Assembly: GCF_002994745.2 (NCBI RefSeq)
Contig: NC_037091.1
Span: forward strand, 31,932,612-31,996,611
From: Rosa chinensis
Lineage: Eukaryota > Streptophyta > Magnoliopsida > Rosales > Rosaceae
Direction of reading: 5' to 3'
DNA: 64,000 nucleotides
The translations under genes and the position numbers were made by a program. The notes beneath the pieces are model-generated. The model saw only the letters and a list, made by a program, of their open reading frames with translations. It ran no database searches and had not been told where the DNA came from. Of this stretch, positions 59,236 to 64,000 are shown in pieces (within the stretch, counting starts at the first letter, position 1; each line of letters starts with the position of its first letter).

Positions 59236-62200
59236 CATCCAAACACATCTCTTTTCTCTTTTCTGGTGGTTACTGATAGCACTTAATCGTCTGTGTGCAT
59301 GTGAGGAAGTACGTATCAGATGTCTTATGATGGAGATAGAGATTGAAGACCTACAAATTTTATCAAAATCAAGATTCCTTTTTCAGATATGAAATAGATC
59401 ATACCCGTGTTCGTGATGGTAGTACGTGTCCGAAGGGGCACCAATCAATCTCAGCCAAAATCATCAACCTCAATTCCAAAGAGTGCCAAAGATGACGCAA
59501 AACAGGGGGGGGGGGGCATTCTCAAACGACATATAACACTCACAAAACCCTAACCCTAGGAAACTCAAATTCTTAATTTTTAACCATGTACTCCAGGTGG
59601 AGGGAGAAAGAAGGGAAAAGATAAAGAGAGCGTAGTCAAACAAACTAATGAAAAAAGGAAATTGCTTTTTCTTTTTTTGTTAAAAATGGAAAATGTTTGA
59701 AAATGTTATTTTTTATTGTTTAATTTATTTTACTTATTAGTTCTCCCATATTTCCTTTTCGTTTCTCCAAATCTTCAAGTAAATGAACACACCAAATCCA
59801 AAACGATTGAAAGTTCATATTATATATCCAACAGACCCTAATGAAGATTTTAGCACTTTCTTGGGCTAATTCTTTTCCATTTTATTATTAGCCATTAGCC
59901 TCAATATTTGTTTAAGATACTTCATCATGTTGTACTTGTCATCTCTTATGACTTGACCTCAGTGGAGAATTTTTATCAGGAGAACTGTAGAAATTTTTTT
60001 CATGATTGAGAGAGAGAATAATTATCGGTGGATTACTGTTTAAGTGGTGGCTAGCTATAAAGTCAAACAATTATGTTAAGAGATGGATGATTATGCCCTT
60101 AAACAACATAGTTAATTTGAAAAAGATCTAACAAAAACGATTGAATCCATTTATTAAACCTTAATCTTGTCCACTAATGAGATTCCGACCACACAAAGCA
60201 AATTTAAATATATCTCTTATAAGTAAACGATTGAAGGAAAGCTGCGGGTTCAAATACATGTCAGACTTTTTGCAACAACTGTAAATCTGATAGTTGAGAA
60301 AATGAAACCAAATCATTCGAATACGACGATCTTTCTGATTTAGTTTTCAGACTTTGTTTCGAGTTTGATGGAAGCAAAGTAAGACAAAATACACACAGTG
60401 TGTATATGTATATAGGTTGTTAGATGTTCATACAGCTATACTATATATACTGCTGTTGAATTCCACTGCACATGGAATGCATAAACATTAAACTATAATA
60501 GAAAACTATCATTTCATTTTTACTACACCAGGTAAATCATTCATTACAAGTAAGCCATGTCGGGATCAAGTCATATGTTTTATTCTTTTTCTCAGAAGGA
60601 ATGAACCATGCGTTCATAAATTAATTTCAATCGAATACAAAGAAGAGATTACAGTGGCACTATATTAATATTTTGCTCATAAAGAGCAAGTCATATGTAT
60701 ATTAGTATCAAAAGTTGGAGAAACTAACTACCCATGATATAACATATTGTCATGACTCATGATGTACCCACTTAAACGAATTAGAATTTCAAATGTGAGA
60801 CCGATTTGATAATTTTAATAGGGGCCTTATGAGTCATAAACACTTTAGCACAAAAATACTTGCTCTTAAACCTTCCTACTACTTATGCATTAAGCACAAT
60901 CGAGTAATCTCTCTCTCTCTCTCTCTCTGTTTAAGTTTAAAAATAATTTATTAGGAAGTATATCTCTCTCTCTCTCTGTTTAAGTTTAAAAATAATTTAT
61001 TAGGAAGTATATATGTTTCCAAACAATTATTAATTGTGTGACTTTAGCATAGTAATTATTCATGCTTGATGGGATGTACAAATCTGGTTTCAGTTAAATG
61101 GACTAGGAACTCCCACTGAAGTCTTGTCAATAACAAAGTAATCATTAACAGGGAATGAATGTATACTCGCCAGCCGCTTAAAAGAGAACTAACATTTCTT
61201 CAAAAAAAAAAATATGATACATGTGTCTGAAGTAGTTGAGACGCCCATGACATTATCATTGTACGTATGTTGTCTAGTTAAGATTGATGGAAATGAAGTA
61301 CTTCACCATTTTTTTTTGTTACATGGGAGCATCAAGTACTTTGTCATTTTTAATCTAAGGTAATAAATTTTCAGAGTATAAAATAATCGATAGACATCTT
61401 TTACATAACTCACTATTTATTAATTGACACGATAACAATGTTATTAGGACTTTAAACACTTGTTCATATGATGTAGAGTTTCGTACGAAAAAACCTTAGG
61501 AGGATTAGAATCAGTGGCGGAGCTAAAGTCAAGCTTGGATAGCTTTTTCCAAGCCATAGCCAAAGAAAGAAAAAAAAAAGTAAGAAATTCAAGCTAGGCT
61601 TGTGGCAACTCCTAATGTACTTCCCTTGATTTGAATTCGAAACCCGCCGATGGTTAAGTTTAGCTAGACATCAGCATCTACACCATCTCAAAGTTAACCT
61701 CCTTTTTTTTTTCGGTGGCAGAAGTTAACCTCCTTTTCATAAAATAGATTTATACATTTTACTTTGATAATTTCACCGACCTAAAAGTTTTTCCCTAGCT
61801 AGAATTAAATCACTCGTACTTTCCGCAGTTATTGGTAGTGGACCTATGTGCTTAAGTCAAGACCTTATCAATGTTAATTAAGAATTAGCAATGGATCTAA
61901 ACCCTACTAGTGTAATAGATTTGCCTAACAAGTTTTATAATATTGCATGGTGGAGAGTTGCACGTAGCAATAAAATTCATAATGTAACTATATGACTATA
62001 ATAAGACCCTGCTCGGAACTTGGCATTGGGTGAGAGATTTAATTAAACTATTAGTACAATCAAAGTTCTAATGAAATGTCGGAGTCAAGCTAATTTGCTT
62101 CCTAAAGTCTAAACCAAAAGCAAAAATTATTGGAAGAGTATCTTTAGGGCAGCTTAGTTTATCAGTAAACTTAACCATCTTTTGGGTTTGTGAAGACTTG

Positions 62201-62849
62201 TCACTACAGCTAGGGGAAACCAGGGCAAGAAACACATGATCCATCTTTCTTTAGTCTTTTGCACATGAAACTTTAACTATTTCCTGTACATATTTAGGTC
62301 ATTATATGTATCCTCGATTAGATTCATCTCTAGCTCGCAGCTAAATATGACTAACCCAAGTTTTAAATCATGAATGATTATGAGAACCTGGCTTAGATTC
62401 TTATATATATATATATATATAATGGTAAAATATTCATATTCGTGGCCTCATGATGTGTACGTTAGGTAAAGTGTTTGAATAGCTTGTACCAATTATTGCA
62501 TTATTGTTTTGTTATTGCTTCACATTTATGGGAAAGAATATTCCCAGTTTCAAATAGAGTTGGGGCAATGTTAGAAAACTTAATCAGCTGGTTGCCATGG
62601 AGGAGAACGAACCTCTTATCTAACCTAAACGGAACCTAATTCCAGCCTATAGCTTATATATGGTTGAATTGCTAGTTTTGGCATTATTATTGGATAAAAT
62701 TTCGGAGTGTAGATCGAGTGATGGAAACACTATTTATACATAGGTCAAACATATATGGTGTTATGGAAACATTTAGAAAGTAATTAGATGTTGTTTTGAT
62801 GTGTCTGGATGGCGTCTAAATCAGTTTATACATGCATAGTCCTAGGCTA
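59236..62849. other. AT-rich intergenic DNA
   Basis: No gene. It contains a G11 run near 59503-59513, the tandem duplication at 60907-61010, a repeat-like segment starting cagtggcggagctaaag at 61511 and a short (AT)n at 62401-62421. Confidence 0.5.
60907..61010. repeat. Tandem duplication with embedded (CT)n
   Basis: The unit (CT)n-gtttaagtttaaaaataatt-tattaggaagtat occurs twice in a row; the CT tract is longer in the first copy. Confidence 0.9.
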
Positions 62850-62858
62850 TATTCATAT

Positions 62859-63746
62859 GGTGGCTCCATTCAGACCTCCACATTTGCTATATAGACCTCC
62901 ATGAAATTTTGTAAAAATTTAATTACTATTATGGCCCTCCAAAAAACAGCAACAAAAAAAAAATCCAACTTAATGAATCTAACCTTGCATTGCAATTTTT
63001 CCCGTCATCACCCTCTGCATCATCCTTTTTCTTCTTTTCATCTTTCTCTTTTTTTTTCATTATTATTCTTTTGTTCTTCTTTTTTCACCACAGTCCAAAC
63101 TATATCCCTCAATTCTTTCTTCATCTATGTTCTTTCTGCATCGCTCTTTTCTTACTTTCCTTTGTTTTTTTAATAGGTCTTTAGTCTTCACCACCCAGAA
63201 ACTAAATGAATCTTCTATATTTGATTGATATTCAACATTTGCATCCCATAAAAGAAAAAGAAAAATTGAACATAAACATCACATTATGCATAGCACCAAC
63301 AATTATGCTTTACGATTTTCACATATCCTACGTAATTCATTTGACCATTATTATCACATATCCAAAATTATAAATTTTATCACTCTTCAATAGTTCATTT
63401 GGTCGAAGCATGTTCAAATTAGATAAAAGGCTATATATTCTAATCGATATTGCGAAGATGATGGTGGTGGTGATCGCCACCGACGCTATTTTCTTCATTG
63501 AAAGGCTCTTCTATGATGGAAGATGCAGCTACACGTTTGGGAGCTATTCTTTTGCATAAACTCTTTGTCCTCCATTTTCTTATGGAGATGAGAGAGAGAA
63601 GGAGAGGCGAGAGAGAGAGAAAAAGAAAAGAAAAGAAAGAAAATAACAACTATAATAATGATAAATGGGCAAAATTGTCAGTTTAAGAGGAAAATAATGA
63701 AGTTGAGGTCTACATAGCAAAAATGGAGGTCCAACAAGAATTACTC
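62859..63746 (-). mobile_element. Mutator-like non-autonomous element, copy 2
   Basis: This 888-bp element is the inverted counterpart of 30206-31147. A perfect 9-bp duplication, tattcatat, lies at 62850-62858 and 63747-63755. The ends are loosely inverted (GGTGGCTCCATTCAGACCTCC; GAGTAATTCTTGTTGGACC from the right), sharing (A/G)CCTCCA...TTTGCTAT. The minus strand keeps the IIEEPFNEENSVGGD frame also seen in copy 1. Confidence 0.85.
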
Positions 63747-63850
63747 TATTCATATTTAACACGACAAGTCTGAACAATATAAAGTAGGAGAATGAGGGTC
63801 ATTATAAAATAAAAAATAAAAAAATAAAAACAGTTCAAAAGATATTCCTT

Positions 63851-63980
63851 TAGATTTCACAAATGATGATTTTCCTTTTTTGAGACAAGATGATCTTTAA
63901 ATGGTCAGCAAAAGGCAATCAACTAGATTTCACAAGTGATGATTTTCCTTTTGTGAGACAAGATAATCTTTGCATGGTTA
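63851..63980. repeat. Tandem duplication, period about 73 bp
   Basis: Two copies of tagatttcacaa(a/g)tgatga-ttttcctttt(t/g)tgagacaaga-t(g/a)atcttt with a short non-matching spacer. Confidence 0.88.
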
Positions 63981-64000
63981 GAAAATATTGTAACCGTAAA

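Noticed and set aside
59503..59513. G11 run as a G-quadruplex signal
   Set aside because: A single short homopolymer without further G-runs; probably slippage.

Overview
The window is nuclear DNA of a flowering plant, very probably a woody eudicot (rosid-like). The genes have many short GT-AG introns, the intergenic DNA is AT-rich, and about half of the window is transposable elements of typical plant families. The species cannot be named from the sequence alone.

Only three host genes are convincing, all on the + strand. (1) A small WW-domain protein of the CURLY FLAG LEAF 1 (CFL1) family, in two exons at 13256-13977. (2) A 14-exon membrane-anchored class 3 lipase that resembles animal sn-1 diacylglycerol lipases, at 18828-27763 (740 residues as reconstructed). 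(3) A single-exon plastid-targeted phospholipase A1 of the DAD1/DONGLE (PLA1-I alpha) group at 42896-44311. As I recall, homologues of (2) and (3) are neighbours in Arabidopsis (At1g05790 and At1g05800), so this may be a conserved lipase pair pushed apart here by repeats.

Layout. 1-5631: a minus-strand Ty3/gypsy chromovirus with near-identical LTRs and a heavily broken gag-pol. 5632-9606: a decayed LINE and unassigned DNA. 9607-11107: two retroposons inserted one after the other at the same site. 11734-12281: a hAT MITE with an 8-bp target-site duplication (TSD). 13256-13977: CFL1-like gene. 14140-18258: a patchwork of inverted-repeat elements, including a Mutator-like MITE interrupted by a 1-kb retroposon. 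18828-27763: the class 3 lipase, with a LINE relic in intron 2. 30206-31147 and 62859-63746: two inverted copies of one Mutator-like family. 33652-about 35860: an LTR-like block. 35999-36885: a hAT-type element carrying a piece of a two-pore potassium (TPK) channel gene. 39313-40377: another 1-kb retroposon. 42896-44311: DONGLE-like lipase. 45617-46702: a 1.1-kb foldback element. 46734-47612: a Mutator-like element with an internal repeat array. 51070-54920: a complete hAT transposon whose transposase has two nonsense codons. 55016-55328: a small hAT MITE. About 57200-59235: an LTR-like block with a duplicated end. The rest is AT-rich intergenic DNA with microsatellites and short tandem duplications.

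No rRNA gene, convincing tRNA gene, CRISPR array or bacterial-type operon was seen. The most interesting observations are the hAT-type element with TPK gene cargo, the chromovirus that combines about 98.6% identical LTRs with a missing reverse-transcriptase catalytic box, the long foldback element, and the conserved lipase pair. Boundaries of elements with a stated TSD were read directly. Names of protein families come from motif recognition, not from a database search.
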